DNA of 63,139 nt. It comes from Bacteroidia bacterium (GTDB lineage Bacteria; Bacteroidota; Bacteroidia; Bacteroidales; Paludibacteraceae). The notes beneath the pieces are model-generated. The model was given only the letters and a program-made list of their open reading frames with translations, made no database searches and was not told the DNA's origin. Made by a program: the position numbers and the translations under genes. The DNA is taken from contig SAAO01000028.1 in assembly GCA_009929375.1 (NCBI GenBank), forward strand, positions 1-63,139, read 5' to 3'. Position 1 is the first letter of the stretch. Each line of letters begins with the position of its first letter. Shown piece by piece: positions 1 through 9,220 of the stretch.

Positions 1-201
1 ATTTTAGTTATTTATTTGTATTTCAACACTATAAATATAGTAATTATCTCTGAACTATGCTAACTTTCTAACCATTTTCTTATATCGAACTCACGTTAAA
101 TAAAATAATGACTTTCTAATGTTGGTAACGAGGTCTTTCCAACGCTGGTAACAAACTATTAACAACATTAGTAAAACAGGAAATAGCTCAGCACTATACT
201 T
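1..201. other. AT-rich stretch without a recognisable gene
   Basis: No reading frame with protein-like character and no clear hairpin was seen here. It may be the upstream region of a gene to the left of the window, but nothing in the bases supports a specific call. Confidence 0.4.
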
Positions 202-246
202 ATGCAAAACGCCCCTGTGGAAAATTTCCGCAGGGGCGTTTTGCAT
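202..246 (-). terminator. Hairpin terminator downstream of queA
   Basis: Perfect inverted repeat with 16-base arms (left 202-217, right 231-246; core CGCCCCTG/CAGGGGCG) and a further self-complementary loop GGAAAATTTCC. It starts 16 bases after the queA stop codon on the minus strand. The T-run is short, so termination may be partial or the hairpin may mainly protect the 3' end. Confidence 0.7.
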
Positions 247-261
247 TATGGTAAAAGCAAC

Positions 262-1311
262 CTATCGTATCAGCATGGCATCGCCATATACACCAAAACG
301 ATAACCTTCTTTGATGGCTACTTCGTAAGCATTCATTACCTGATCGTAATCGCCAAAGGCAGCTGTAAGCATCAGCAGCGTAGAGTAAGGCAAGTGAAAA
401 TTGGTAATCAGCGAATTGGCCACTGTAAAGTCGTATGGAGGAAAAATGAATTTATTGGTCCAGCCATCGTAAGCCTTTATTTTTCCTTCGGTGCCAACCA
501 CGGTTTCGAGGGCACGCATTACTGTCACGCCCACCGCACAGATATTGCGTTCTTCGTCGCGGGCTTTGTTTACAGTATCGGCTGTTTCTGCCGTTACACT
601 CATTTGCTCCGAATCCATTTTATGCTTAGTGAGGTCTTCCACATCAATCTCGCGGAAATTACCCAGACTCATGTGCGAAGTAATAAAAGCACTGTCAATT
701 CCTTTGATTTCCATACGTTTCAGCAACTCACGGCTAAAGTGCGTTCCGGCAGCAGGAGCTGATACTGCACCTTCGCTTTTGGCAAAAATTGTCTGAAAGC
801 GATCAGCATCGTCCGGCTCCACAGCACGAGTGATATTGCGTGGAAGCGGTGTTTCGCCAAGATTATACAAAGCTTTTTTAAACTCGTCGTGTGTTCCATC
901 GAACAGAAAACGCAGCGTGCGTCCACGTGAAGTAGTGTTATCAATTACTTCGGCAACAACTGAGTCGTCTTCGCCAAAATAAAGTTTGTTGCCAATGCGG
1001 ATTTTTCGGGCCGGTTCCACCAACACATCCCATAAACGCATTTCATGATTCAGTTCACGAAGCAGGAAAACTTCAATCTGAGCACCGGTTTTTTCCTTGT
1101 TTCCATAAAGTCGCGCAGGAAACACCTTGGTGTCGTTAAAGATAAACAAATCTTTTTCATTAAAATATTCCAATACCTCCTTAAAAACCCGGTGTTCAAT
1201 TGCTCCGGTTTTTCTGTCCATCACCATCAAACGCGATTCGTCGCGGTGATGTGCCGGATACTGAGCAATAAGCTCTTCCGGCAGTTTAAATTTAAATTTC
1301 GATAATTTCAT
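262..1311 (-). CDS. queA: S-adenosylmethionine:tRNA ribosyltransferase-isomerase QueA
   Basis: QueA transfers and isomerises the ribosyl part of S-adenosylmethionine onto preQ1 at position 34 of GUN-anticodon tRNAs, giving epoxyqueuosine. The 349 residues match the usual length. Family signatures are visible: [15 protein letters not shown] near the N-terminus, [23 protein letters not shown] in the middle and [14 protein letters not shown] near the C-terminus. It is the last gene of the minus-strand run after truB (74-base gap) and is followed by a strong hairpin. tRNA-Tyr and tRNA-Asp, both with GUN anticodons and hence possible queuosine substrates, are encoded in the same window. No oddities seen. 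Confidence 0.97.
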   Translation of the reverse strand: MKLSKFKFKLPEELIAQYPAHHRDESRLMVMDRKTGAIEHRVFKEVLEYFNEKDLFIFNDTKVFPARLYGNKEKTGAQIEVFLLRELNHEMRLWDVLVEPARKIRIGNKLYFGEDDSVVAEVIDNTTSRGRTLRFLFDGTHDEFKKALYNLGETPLPRNITRAVEPDDADRFQTIFAKSEGAVSAPAAGTHFSRELLKRMEIKGIDSAFITSHMSLGNFREIDVEDLTKHKMDSEQMSVTAETADTVNKARDEERNICAVGVTVMRALETVVGTEGKIKAYDGWTNKFIFPPYDFTVANSLITNFHLPYSTLLMLTAAFGDYDQVMNAYEVAIKEGYRFGVYGDAMLIR

Positions 1312-1384
1312 ACGAAAATTGTTGTATTATTGTAAGCATCGGTTTTGCTTCACGCATTCCCGAAACCTGTTCATTTCGATATTT

Positions 1385-2098
1385 TTAGTTCTGTTCTGAG
1401 GCCTGAGCCGACAGTATTTCTTTTTCAACATGATCCACAAGTGCATCTATTTCCCAGCAATCAGGCAGCTTAACTTCGCCAATGCGGGTTCGTTCAAGTG
1501 CGGTGAGATGTGCACCACTGCCCAGCGCCTGACCAATATCGCGTGCCAGCGCCCTGATATAAGTTCCTTTGCTGCAAACTACTCTTATTTTAAGTAAAGG
1601 CAGCGCAAAGTCGAGTACCTCAATCTCATCTATAACCAACAACTTTGGTTTTAGTTCAACCTCCTGTCCCTCACGGGCATAATCGTAAGCACGTTTACCA
1701 TCTACTTTTACAGCCGAATACACAGGTGGTACCTGCCAAATCTCACCCGTAAAACGGGGAATCACCTCATCCACCAGTTCGCGGGTAATATGCGCCGTTG
1801 GATAAGTAGCATCCACTTCGAGTTCAAGGTCGAATGAAGGCGTGGTAGCGCCCAGTGCGAGTGTAGCCACATATTCTTTAGTCTGATACTGAAAACTCTC
1901 AATCAGTCGGGTGGCTTTGCCTGTACAAAGTATCATAACTCCTGTAGCCAGCGGATCGAGCGTTCCTGCGTGACCCACTTTCAGGTGTTTCATTTTCAAA
2001 GTTTTCTGCAATTTCCAACGTAACTTATTCACTAAGTTGAACGAAGTCCAGTGCAAAGGCTTATTGACGTAAAGAACTTCTCCTTTTATAAAATCCAT
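1385..2098 (-). CDS. truB: tRNA pseudouridine synthase B TruB
   Basis: TruB makes pseudouridine 55 in the T-loop of nearly all tRNAs. The catalytic Asp is D48 in the signature VGHAGTLDPLATG. Downstream family motifs include QVPPVYSAVKVDGKRAYDYAR and CSKGTYIRALARDIG. The 237 residues correspond to the short form without a C-terminal PUA domain, common in Bacteroidota. It lies between uppP and queA on the minus strand, an order often conserved in this phylum with ftsX and the DUF3098 gene. The 130-base gap to uppP is filled by low-complexity repeats. Confidence 0.96.
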   Translation of the reverse strand: MDFIKGEVLYVNKPLHWTSFNLVNKLRWKLQKTLKMKHLKVGHAGTLDPLATGVMILCTGKATRLIESFQYQTKEYVATLALGATTPSFDLELEVDATYPTAHITRELVDEVIPRFTGEIWQVPPVYSAVKVDGKRAYDYAREGQEVELKPKLLVIDEIEVLDFALPLLKIRVVCSKGTYIRALARDIGQALGSGAHLTALERTRIGEVKLPDCWEIDALVDHVEKEILSAQASEQN

Positions 2099-2103
2099 TT
2101 TTA

Positions 2104-2224
2104 TAATGTGATAATGAGGTGATGTGATAATGTGTTGATGTGATAATGTGATGATTAAAGAGGGCTCACATTTCAGCTATCTACACAATTCTCAATTTTC
2201 AATTCTCAATTCTCAATTTTTAAT
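2104..2224. repeat. Low-complexity intergenic repeats: GTGATAATG words and CAATTCTCAATT words
   Basis: Two blocks of short near-repeats fill the truB-uppP gap. Bases 2104-2156 consist of variants of GTGATAATGTG/GTGATGTG; bases 2187-2224 repeat CAATTTTCAATTCT. The first family recurs at 8360-8462, 53391-53434 and 53568-53622. They lie only between genes and have no spacer structure, so they are not CRISPR. Confidence 0.8.
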
Positions 2225-2225
2225 T

Positions 2226-3020
2226 CTACATCACACTCAAATCCACTCCCATAGCCAACAGTACCAAAAGCAGTGCTCCTACCACAATCCGGTAATATCC
2301 GAAGGCTTTGAAACCATATTTTGTAAGGAATCCGATAAAGAACTTAATAGCAGCCATAGCCACCACAAATGCGACTGCATTACCGATAAGCAAAGTAGTC
2401 AGATTATCGGCCAGTAAAGCCTGTCCTTCGGGTTCGAGCAATAATTTCAGTAATTTGTATCCACCGGCAGCAGCCATTGTAGGCACAGCCAGAAAGAACG
2501 AAAATTCAGCAGCATTTTTACGCGAAAGTCCGGTAGTCATACCTCCCACAATGGTTGCCATTGACCGCGACACTCCCGGAATCATGGCAATACATTGAAA
2601 GAAACCCACTTTCAGTGCCCTTTTCCAATCCATTTCCTGACTTTCGGTAGGTTTATTAAACCATTTGTCCACACCAAGCATCAGCACACCGCCAAGCACA
2701 AGCATCAAGGCCACTACAAAAACACTTTCGAGCATGGCATCGATATAGTCGCTGGCCAGAAAGCCGATTATTCCTGCAGGAATAAATGCAATAAGCAACT
2801 TTATATAAAAATCTACTGTTTGAAAAAAACGTTTCCAGTAAAGTACAATCACCGACAGAATAGCTCCGAACTGAATATTGACCGTAAATGCTTTTACAAA
2901 TTCGGTACTTTCCATGCCCAGCAAACCCTGCGCAATAATCATGTGTCCGGTAGACGATACGGGCAAAAACTCTGTCAGCCCTTCGACAATGGCAATAATA
3001 ATTGCTTCCCAAATACCCAT
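2226..3020 (-). CDS. uppP: Undecaprenyl-diphosphatase UppP (BacA)
   Basis: Integral membrane enzyme that dephosphorylates undecaprenyl pyrophosphate so that the C55 lipid carrier can be reused for peptidoglycan and surface glycans. The 264 residues carry both BacA-family signatures: [14 protein letters not shown] at residues 13-26, with the Glu pair, and [10 protein letters not shown] near residue 147. Multiple hydrophobic segments are evident. The DUF3098 gene ends only 3 bases upstream, so the two are almost certainly co-transcribed, with ftsX further upstream. Confidence 0.96.
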   Translation of the reverse strand: MGIWEAIIIAIVEGLTEFLPVSSTGHMIIAQGLLGMESTEFVKAFTVNIQFGAILSVIVLYWKRFFQTVDFYIKLLIAFIPAGIIGFLASDYIDAMLESVFVVALMLVLGGVLMLGVDKWFNKPTESQEMDWKRALKVGFFQCIAMIPGVSRSMATIVGGMTTGLSRKNAAEFSFFLAVPTMAAAGGYKLLKLLLEPEGQALLADNLTTLLIGNAVAFVVAMAAIKFFIGFLTKYGFKAFGYYRIVVGALLLVLLAMGVDLSVM

Positions 3021-3023
3021 TTC

Positions 3024-3254
3024 TTATTTATTAGCTTTGGGTTTAAACAGAATAGCAAAAATCATAAACAAAAAACCGAAAAATGAAACCATCGGACCCA
3101 CAGTGATGCGACGAGTACTGAAAATATCAGGGTTGAACTCCACTTCAGTTGACGAACCTGTCATCAGAACAAAGCCAAGCACAATAATACCGAAAGCTAC
3201 TGCAATCAGTATCAGATTCATTTTAGCAAGCGTAAATTTCTTATTTTCTTCCAT
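3024..3254 (-). CDS. DUF3098 family small membrane protein
   Basis: A 76-residue protein with two hydrophobic segments (about residues 13-33 and 53-70), a polar link containing EFNPDIFSTRRITVGP, and a lysine-rich end. This is the DUF3098 pattern, found in Bacteroidota between ftsX and uppP. The function is unknown; the constant placement beside a divisome gene and a lipid-carrier phosphatase suggests an envelope role, which is inference only. It is 3 bases from uppP and likely shares its transcript. Confidence 0.85.
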   Translation of the reverse strand: MEENKKFTLAKMNLILIAVAFGIIVLGFVLMTGSSTEVEFNPDIFSTRRITVGPMVSFFGFLFMIFAILFKPKANK

Positions 3255-3274
3255 GTTTTTTTATTATTTCGTGT

Positions 3275-3462
3275 TTCGCGTTAATTGGTTTCAGAGTTTC
3301 ATGTTTCAAAGTTTCATGTTTATCTCCCGCTGATCCATGACCGTAGGTTCGCGTTAATTGGTTGATTGGTAAATTAGTTATTATTTTCAGAGCCGATACT
3401 ATCAAATAGTAAATTGTAAATGAAAAAATAGTAACTGAATAATTATCAACTGTCAATTATCA
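3275..3462. repeat. Intergenic word repeats between ftsX and the DUF3098 gene
   Basis: The gap contains three word types in order: GTTTCAGAGTTTCATG variants (3288-3322), TTAATTGGTTGATTGGT (3353-3371) and AAATAGTAAATTGTAAATG (3403-3421), then AATTATCAACTGTCAATTATC. The same three types in the same order occur at 49694-49835 before the nitroreductase gene. No reading frame is supported. Confidence 0.75.
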
Positions 3463-3470
3463 ACTATCCA

Positions 3471-4346
3471 CTAAACAAAGTACATATCATTTCTACTCAT
3501 TTTCAGATAGCGACCTACAGCCATATACGACGAAAGTGCTGTGAGTAAAATTCCGGTCAGAATCACAATCAGCGACACATAAAATGCTGATACAGGATTT
3601 ACCGAATATATACTCAAGCCAAAATTCGACAAAATATAATAGACCATTACGCCCAGCATAATCAGGGATATAACAGCCGCAATTATACCGTTAATCACTC
3701 CACGGGCAATATAGGGTTTGCGAACAAACCATGAAGTAGCTCCCACAAGTTTCATCGTATTAATCAGGAAACGGTTGGCATAAATCGAAAGTCGCACAGT
3801 ATTATTAATCAGCGCCATCGACAGGATAAGCAATACGGCTGCAATGCCAAGCAACACCAGACTGATGCGTGTCACATTGTCGTTCACCAGATTTACCATA
3901 TCTTTCTGATAGGCCACACGGTTTATATCGTCAAATGTTTTCAGCTTTGATTCAATCACTTCCACACTATCGCTGTTTGCATATTCAGCTTTGAGTTTTA
4001 CCTCAAACGATGCTTTTAAAGGATTATAACCCAGAAAATCTTCGGGATTCTCACCCATCGATTCCACATGCTCTTTCAGTGCTTCTTCTTTCGACACAAA
4101 CACTACCGATTTGGTAAAGGGAGCTGCTTCGAAATACTTTTGAATCCGCTGACGATATGTATCGGTTATTTCATCCTCAAGCACTACCGAAAGGTTGATA
4201 TTTTCGCGCATCTGTACACCCAGATCGCGGGCCACAAACAGCAACAAACACACCATACCTACCAGAAAAAGCACCAGTGACATACTGAGCGTGGAGGTCA
4301 GGTGACTTGTACGAAATTTTCTTTTCTTACCTTGTTGTTTAGTCAT
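3471..4346 (-). CDS. ftsX: Cell division protein FtsX
   Basis: FtsX is the membrane half of the FtsEX ABC-like complex that activates peptidoglycan hydrolases at the division site. The 291 residues show the expected layout: a cytoplasmic basic N-terminus, a first membrane span near residues 20-40, an extracytoplasmic domain to about residue 155 with the conserved YNPLKASFEV stretch, then three more spans. The ATPase partner FtsE is not in this window, which is normal for Bacteroidota. It heads the minus run ftsX-DUF3098-uppP-truB-queA. Confidence 0.93.
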   Translation of the reverse strand: MTKQQGKKRKFRTSHLTSTLSMSLVLFLVGMVCLLLFVARDLGVQMRENINLSVVLEDEITDTYRQRIQKYFEAAPFTKSVVFVSKEEALKEHVESMGENPEDFLGYNPLKASFEVKLKAEYANSDSVEVIESKLKTFDDINRVAYQKDMVNLVNDNVTRISLVLLGIAAVLLILSMALINNTVRLSIYANRFLINTMKLVGATSWFVRKPYIARGVINGIIAAVISLIMLGVMVYYILSNFGLSIYSVNPVSAFYVSLIVILTGILLTALSSYMAVGRYLKMSRNDMYFV

Positions 4347-4365
4347 TTTTCTTGAAAATCTTTAT

Positions 4366-6858
4366 TTAGGATTTAGCTGTTTTTTTGAACTGGAAATACA
4401 CAAAAGCCAGCATAGCCAGAATAAATACAATTGACGATGTCAGCGCAATTGCATTACCTGTACTGTACGATTCTGGCTCAAAGCGGAATTCCACTTCGTA
4501 AGCTCCGGCATCCAGTTTCATGGCACGGAGCAAATAATTGGCACGAATGTAAGGTACTGATTGTCCGTTGATATAAGCATTCCAGCCCTTATCGTAGAAT
4601 ATTTCGCTGAATACAACCATTTGAGGAACCTTCGAGTTGAAAGTATAGACCAAATGGTTAGGTTCATACGATTTGAGTGCAATGCTTGCAGTCGAATCAG
4701 TCGGAAGTTGTGCGGGCACATACGATTCGAATTGCTTATCCACCACCACTTCGTGTTTGGTATCAATCTCACCTACCAGTCGCATTTCTTCGTCGGCATT
4801 GGCAGCTACATGTATTTTCTGTACAAACCAGGCGTTTCCGTTATGACGGTCGTTTACCAGCGGAGCAGCCTCTTTGTTGTAAATCACATACTTCATATTG
4901 AGCATGTTCAGTACGCCCAGTGAATCGAGCACAGGGTAAATTTCCTCGAATGTTTTGGCGCGTCCGAAAGCTCCGAACAACTGACCGATTTCAGGTTCAA
5001 TCTGCATATTAATCATTTCCTGATAACGACGCAGTTTTGCCGCATGATATCCGCCAATGGTTTTATGAAAATATGACGGAGCAGCAGAATTGAAGATGTT
5101 TTCAGTAGCGTCAAGCACTCTGTATTGCGATTTATCCTGAAGAATCATATTGTCGGCAGCAGTTGGCTGATGCAGATTCTCAATTTTACGTTTACGACCA
5201 AAATGATCGTCGTTCAGGTAACGTTTGGCTACAGGAAGAAGATCAACCAGCATCAAAATTCCGAAGAGCGAAATGGTGACAGTCGCTTTGACTTTATTCT
5301 TTGCATACAACCATATCAGCGCAGCAGCCAAAAGAATAAACACAGTTGAACGTATGGCATCCGATTGCAGCATGGCTTCGCGGTCGAGCGGTAAAGTTTC
5401 TCTCAGAAATGCATAATCACCACGGAACTGAGCATCGGCAGGATTGAAAGTTGAATCAGCCACGAAACTTCCGGCCAACGAAGGAACTAAAGCAAAAAGC
5501 AAAGCAACTCCGGCAGTAATTCCGGCACTGATAAATACAGGGCGAACAAGTGTTTTACGGTCGCGGGCAGAATCGAGCACTTCTTTCAGAGCAAGCATGG
5601 CCAGCAGCGTAATACCAAATCCGGTAGCAACCAGAGTCATAGATACCGTACGGAATTTATTGTACATGGGCACATAATCGATAAAGAAATCGGTAAGCCA
5701 CATAAAATTCCGTCCCCACGAAAGCATCATGGTAAGCACAATCACCGGCACAAGCCACCACAAATATCGTTTTTCAACCAAAAAGAATGAAAGCACAAAA
5801 AGAAAAATCACAATCGATCCAAGATAAACAGGACCCGAAGTACCGGGCTGAGTACCCCAGTAAAGTGGCAACTGCATATCTTTCATCATTTTATCCACAT
5901 TCGGAACACCCATTCCTTTCAGTCGTTTTCCGGTCTCACTGTCAGCATCGAGCGTTCCACCACTTGCTCCACCTTTAAAGTTAGGAATCAGCAAAGTCAT
6001 GGTTTCATCAATATCGTAACTCCATTGTGTGATATAATCCTTATTAAGACCCTGCTGTGAATTTTGCGTATCCACAGTAAGTCCGTTCGATTCGCCACGC
6101 ATGGTATAATGACTGTATTCGAGCGTAGTAAGCAGCGACGTGGCATTCATTCCCACCGACAATGCAGCTGCAACCAGCATCACAGCTGCCGATTGCAAGA
6201 ACGACTTTATTTGCTTTTCTTTCAGGCTGTAAATAAATTCAACCAAAGCAAAAGCAATCAGAACAATCAGTGTGTAATATATAATCTGTACGTGATTGGC
6301 TTTAATCGCAAGACTTGCAAACAGTGTGGTCAGGATTCCTCCGGCCAGTTTGTTCCGGCGGAATGCCACAAACACACTTCCGATAAGCGGAGCCATGTAA
6401 GCAATGGTAAAGGCTTTTGAGTTGTGTCCGGCAAAAATGATAATAAAATTATACGAAGCAAAGGTAAATGCAACAGCTCCCACAATGGCTAGCCATGGAT
6501 TAACCCTGAAGCACAAAAGAAGCACATAAAACCCAATCAGATAAAGCATTATCTGGTAAATAGGCAGAGGAAGCTTATTGAGCAACAATTCCACATATCC
6601 AACCAGATTATTGGGCTGGGTCATCGAAATCTGATAATTCGGCATGCCACCAAACATCGAGTTTGTCCACAAAGTAGGTTCGTCGTGCGAATTGTTGTAA
6701 TCAACTGTTTCTTTGGCTGCACCCATCCAGCTTTCAGTATCGTGCCCGAGCAATTGTTTGCCCTGCAACACAGGCTTAAAATAGAAGAATGAAATGACTA
6801 AAAACAGCAATAATGCAACAAGATGGGGAGTATATCCGGCCGGAACTTTTTTATTCAT
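4366..6858 (-). CDS. YfhO-family multispanning membrane protein
   Basis: An 830-residue protein with about a dozen hydrophobic spans, starting with LVALLLFLVISFFYFKP, a conserved segment near residue 65 (WTNSMFGGMPNYQI), and a long soluble C-terminal part before a last span at residues 800-822. This matches the YfhO family. Its Firmicutes relatives are linked to glycosylation of lipoteichoic acid; in Bacteroidota the role is unproven, but the GT-C-like architecture suggests lipid-linked sugar transfer. It lies 19 bases upstream of ftsX on the same strand. CAAAAGTA at 6904-6911 reads as TACTTTTG on the minus strand, a possible -7 element. Confidence 0.85.
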   Translation of the reverse strand: MNKKVPAGYTPHLVALLLFLVISFFYFKPVLQGKQLLGHDTESWMGAAKETVDYNNSHDEPTLWTNSMFGGMPNYQISMTQPNNLVGYVELLLNKLPLPIYQIMLYLIGFYVLLLCFRVNPWLAIVGAVAFTFASYNFIIIFAGHNSKAFTIAYMAPLIGSVFVAFRRNKLAGGILTTLFASLAIKANHVQIIYYTLIVLIAFALVEFIYSLKEKQIKSFLQSAAVMLVAAALSVGMNATSLLTTLEYSHYTMRGESNGLTVDTQNSQQGLNKDYITQWSYDIDETMTLLIPNFKGGASGGTLDADSETGKRLKGMGVPNVDKMMKDMQLPLYWGTQPGTSGPVYLGSIVIFLFVLSFFLVEKRYLWWLVPVIVLTMMLSWGRNFMWLTDFFIDYVPMYNKFRTVSMTLVATGFGITLLAMLALKEVLDSARDRKTLVRPVFISAGITAGVALLFALVPSLAGSFVADSTFNPADAQFRGDYAFLRETLPLDREAMLQSDAIRSTVFILLAAALIWLYAKNKVKATVTISLFGILMLVDLLPVAKRYLNDDHFGRKRKIENLHQPTAADNMILQDKSQYRVLDATENIFNSAAPSYFHKTIGGYHAAKLRRYQEMINMQIEPEIGQLFGAFGRAKTFEEIYPVLDSLGVLNMLNMKYVIYNKEAAPLVNDRHNGNAWFVQKIHVAANADEEMRLVGEIDTKHEVVVDKQFESYVPAQLPTDSTASIALKSYEPNHLVYTFNSKVPQMVVFSEIFYDKGWNAYINGQSVPYIRANYLLRAMKLDAGAYEVEFRFEPESYSTGNAIALTSSIVFILAMLAFVYFQFKKTAKS

Positions 6859-7050
6859 GAATGTTATTCGTTATGAAAAGTGCAGTTTTTGGGAAAAATC
6901 ACACAAAAGTACATAATAATTCGGCAACCTGCAGCCTTTAAGCGGTTAAAAATTGAAAAAAGAAGCACATAATGTCAATGGTTGCCTATTCTTTATTCAA
7001 AAAATGCAACATCTTAACTTTAAGATTCAGTCTCTCAATAATAAATTTCG

Positions 7051-7058
7051 TATTTTTG
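7051..7058 (+). promoter_or_regulatory. Promoter -7 element for sufS
   Basis: TATTTTTG matches the Bacteroidota TAnnTTTG element and lies 80 bases upstream of the chosen sufS start. No clear -33 TTTG is visible at the usual 19-21 base spacing. Confidence 0.55.
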
Positions 7059-7138
7059 CAAACAAAAATGCGCTGAAGTAGTTTCTATATAAAAAAGTGG
7101 CATTTCAGGCCACCATACTTTCAGGAAAACTAAACACA

Positions 7139-8362
7139 ATGAACGAACAACAAATCAACGATATACGCAAAGACTTCCCTATTCTTTCCGAAAAAATATA
7201 CAAAAAGGATTTGATATACTTCGACAATGGGGCTACCACCCAAAAGCCACGCGCTGTAGTCGAAAAAATTGAACAGGGATATTATCATACCAATGCAAAC
7301 ATTCACCGCGGAGTACATTATTTAAGTCAGAAAGCCACCGAAGCGCATGAAGAAGCCCGCGAAGTGGTAGCCGGATTCCTCGGAGCCGACAATAAAAAGG
7401 AGATTATTTTCACCCGTGGCACCACCGAAGCCATCAACCTGATTGCTTTTTCGTATGGCGAGGCTTTTTGTTCCGAAGGCGACGAAATAATTGTATCTGT
7501 CATGGAGCATCACTCCAACATCGTTCCATGGCAAATGCTTTGCGAACGAAAAAAAATGACTCTGCGTGTTATTCCGGCCAACGAAGCAGGAGAACTCGAC
7601 ATGAAGGTCTACAAAAGTCTGCTCAACGAGCGCACAAAGTTGGTTTCAGTCACTCATGTATCGAATGTGCTGGGCACTATAAATCCTGTTAAGGAAATTA
7701 TTACGCTTGCTCACGCCAACAATACACCCGTACTGATTGATGGTGCTCAGGCAGTGCCTCACATTGCAGTAAATGTAAAAGAACTCGATGCTGATTTCTA
7801 TGTTTTCTCTGGTCATAAAATTTATGCACCAACAGGAATTGGGGCTCTTTACGGCAAGGAAAAATGGCTCAATGCCATTCCTCCCTATCAGGGTGGTGGC
7901 GAAATGATAGCGACCGTAAGTTTCGAAAAAACCACTTACAACGAGCTTCCGTTTAAATTCGAAGCCGGAACTCCCGACTATATAGGCTCTACAGCTCTTG
8001 CCGCAGCTTTGAAATACGTTTCGAACATTGGCATTGATAGCATTGCTGATTACGAACACGAATTATTGCTGTATGCCACTGAAAAACTCAACGAAATTCA
8101 GGGAATGAGAATTATCGGTCAGGCACAAAACAAAAGTTCGGTCATATCATTTTTGGTAAACGACATTCACCCTTACGACATAGGCATGCTGCTCGACAAA
8201 CTCGGAATTGCTGTTCGCACAGGTCATCATTGCGCTCAACCGCTTATCGACTCACTTGGCATTCCCGGAACAGTCAGAGCGTCGTTTGCATTCTACAATA
8301 CAAAAGAAGAAATTGATATCTTTGTGGCTGCACTCAAAAAAGTGGTGGCAATGCTGAGGTGA
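7139..8362 (+). CDS. sufS: Cysteine desulfurase SufS
   Basis: PLP enzyme that takes sulfur from cysteine for Fe-S cluster assembly and passes it to SufE. The ATG at 7139 gives 407 residues, the usual SufS length; an in-frame GTG at 7097 would add 14 residues without family similarity. The PLP lysine is K227 in FSGHKIYAPTG, and the persulfide cysteine is C365 in RTGHHCAQPL, typical of group II desulfurases. The start FDNGATTQKP is also diagnostic. sufE follows after a repeat-filled gap of 143 bases. The sufBCD scaffold genes are not in the window. Confidence 0.96.
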   Translation: MNEQQINDIRKDFPILSEKIYKKDLIYFDNGATTQKPRAVVEKIEQGYYHTNANIHRGVHYLSQKATEAHEEAREVVAGFLGADNKKEIIFTRGTTEAINLIAFSYGEAFCSEGDEIIVSVMEHHSNIVPWQMLCERKKMTLRVIPANEAGELDMKVYKSLLNERTKLVSVTHVSNVLGTINPVKEIITLAHANNTPVLIDGAQAVPHIAVNVKELDADFYVFSGHKIYAPTGIGALYGKEKWLNAIPPYQGGGEMIATVSFEKTTYNELPFKFEAGTPDYIGSTALAAALKYVSNIGIDSIADYEHELLLYATEKLNEIQGMRIIGQAQNKSSVISFLVNDIHPYDIGMLLDKLGIAVRTGHHCAQPLIDSLGIPGTVRASFAFYNTKEEIDIFVAALKKVVAMLR

Positions 8363-8505
8363 TGTGATGATGTGATGATGTGGTGATGTGATGATGTGGT
8401 GATGTGATAATACGATGATGTAATGATACGATGATGTGATAATACGATGATGTGGTGATATAGAAAAAATTGTAAATTGTAAATGACTAAATTGTAAATA
8501 TAAAA
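8363..8505. repeat. GTGATG-type low-complexity repeats between sufS and sufE
   Basis: Bases 8360-8462 are near-tandem variants of GATGTGGTGATGTGATGAT and GATAATACGATGATG, with irregular 9-15 base spacing. They are followed by AAATTGTAAATGACTAAAT words (8468-8500) that run up to the sufE start. Both families recur elsewhere between genes. Confidence 0.8.
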
Positions 8506-8931
8506 ATGACTATCAACGAAATTCAGGACAATATTATTGAGGAATTCAGTCAGTTCGACGACTGGATGGACAAATACGCTCTGCTCATTGATTTGGGCAA
8601 CTCGCTCGAAGCTCTCGACGAAAAACACAAAACGCCTCAAAACATTATTACCGGTTGTCAGAGCCGGGTTTGGCTCAATGCCGAAATGAATGATGGTATT
8701 ATTACGTTTCAGGGCGAAAGCGATGCCATTCTGGTAAAAGGAATTGTGTCACTGCTGATACAGGTGCTTTCGGGACACACTCCCGACGAAATTATCAACA
8801 CCGAACTTTACTTTATCGACAAAATCGGACTAAAGGAACACCTTTCTCCCACCCGTTCGAACGGTTTGGTGGCCATGGTAAAGCAAATGAAAATGTACGC
8901 ACTCGCCTACAAAGCAAAAACGCACAACTGA
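8506..8931 (+). CDS. sufE: Sulfur acceptor protein SufE
   Basis: SufE accepts persulfide sulfur from SufS and carries it to the SufBCD scaffold. The 141 residues match the family length, and the acceptor cysteine is C51 in IITGCQSRVW, the conserved GCQS-V-W motif. LSPTRSNGL near residue 110 is the second family signature. The gene follows sufS on the same strand and ends before a strong hairpin terminator at 8982, so sufS-sufE looks like a two-gene unit despite the repeats between them. Confidence 0.95.
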   Translation: MTINEIQDNIIEEFSQFDDWMDKYALLIDLGNSLEALDEKHKTPQNIITGCQSRVWLNAEMNDGIITFQGESDAILVKGIVSLLIQVLSGHTPDEIINTELYFIDKIGLKEHLSPTRSNGLVAMVKQMKMYALAYKAKTHN

Positions 8932-8981
8932 TAATTATATCAACTTCCGCTTAAACACAACCGGACAGACCAAAAACAAAA

Positions 8982-9016
8982 AAACATTCCCCGAAAATTC
9001 AGGGAATGTTTTTTTA
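8982..9016 (+). terminator. Intrinsic terminator of sufS-sufE
   Basis: Arms AAACATTCCC (8982-8991) and GGGAATGTTT (9002-9011) with a 10-base loop, followed by a T-run to 9016. It lies 50 bases after the sufE stop. Confidence 0.85.
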
Positions 9017-9018
9017 TA

Positions 9019-9207
9019 AAGAAAAAACCGCATTGTATTTGTTGAGAAAACTCCTGTTGACAGGATTTGAGACACTGGTTTTCTTTGTAATCTGCCGTTT
9101 CGCCAGAGCGAAAACCCGAAGGTGCAGCCCGCCATTGAAAACCCGCATTACTCGTTAATTCATTAGTGTTGAGTTTTCCAATCTCAGACAATGCGGTTCG
9201 TTTCTTA
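9019..9207 (-). ncRNA. Structured noncoding RNA of about 190 nt, candidate 6S RNA
   Basis: A minus-strand transcript is suggested by TATATTTG at 9220-9213, a match to TAnnTTTG, and a closing stem followed by six T. The 11-base closing stem pairs 9188-9198 with 9026-9036 (AACCGCATTGT). Inside are a second stem, 9171-9178 with 9046-9053, and a 12-base helix, 9165-9169 plus 9137-9143 with 9072-9083, that carries a one-sided bulge of 21 bases. A terminal hairpin is TTTCGC/GCGAAA (9098-9113), and a small hairpin lies at 9053-9064. A long rod with internal bubbles and a closing stem is the plan of 6S RNA, which binds RNA polymerase; the Bacteroidota form is called 6S-Flavo. No SRP or tmRNA signature is visible. 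The 6S identity is inference. Confidence 0.55.
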
Positions 9208-9212
9208 TGCTG

Positions 9213-9220
9213 CAAATATA
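9213..9220 (-). promoter_or_regulatory. Promoter -7 element of the structured RNA
   Basis: Read on the minus strand this is TATATTTG, a full TAnnTTTG match, placed so that transcription would begin just outside the closing stem of the RNA. Confidence 0.6.

Noticed and set aside
202-762. Plus-strand frame of 186 codons opposite queA
   Set aside because: It begins in the terminator hairpin and is the shadow of the well-supported queA.
8360-8500. Possible CRISPR array in the GATGTGGT repeats
   Set aside because: Units are 9-15 bases, irregular and without unique spacers, and there are no cas genes in the window.
9019-9207. SRP RNA, tmRNA or RNase P RNA as identity of the structured RNA
   Set aside because: No SRP GGAA/GNAR-type tip with the conserved neighbouring bases, no tRNA-like end with CCA as in tmRNA, and too short for RNase P.
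8940-9215. Minus-strand frame of 91 codons starting MQHKKRTALS
   Set aside because: It covers the whole structured RNA candidate and the sufE terminator, has odd composition, and its start lies on the RNA promoter. The pairing pattern explains these bases better than a protein.
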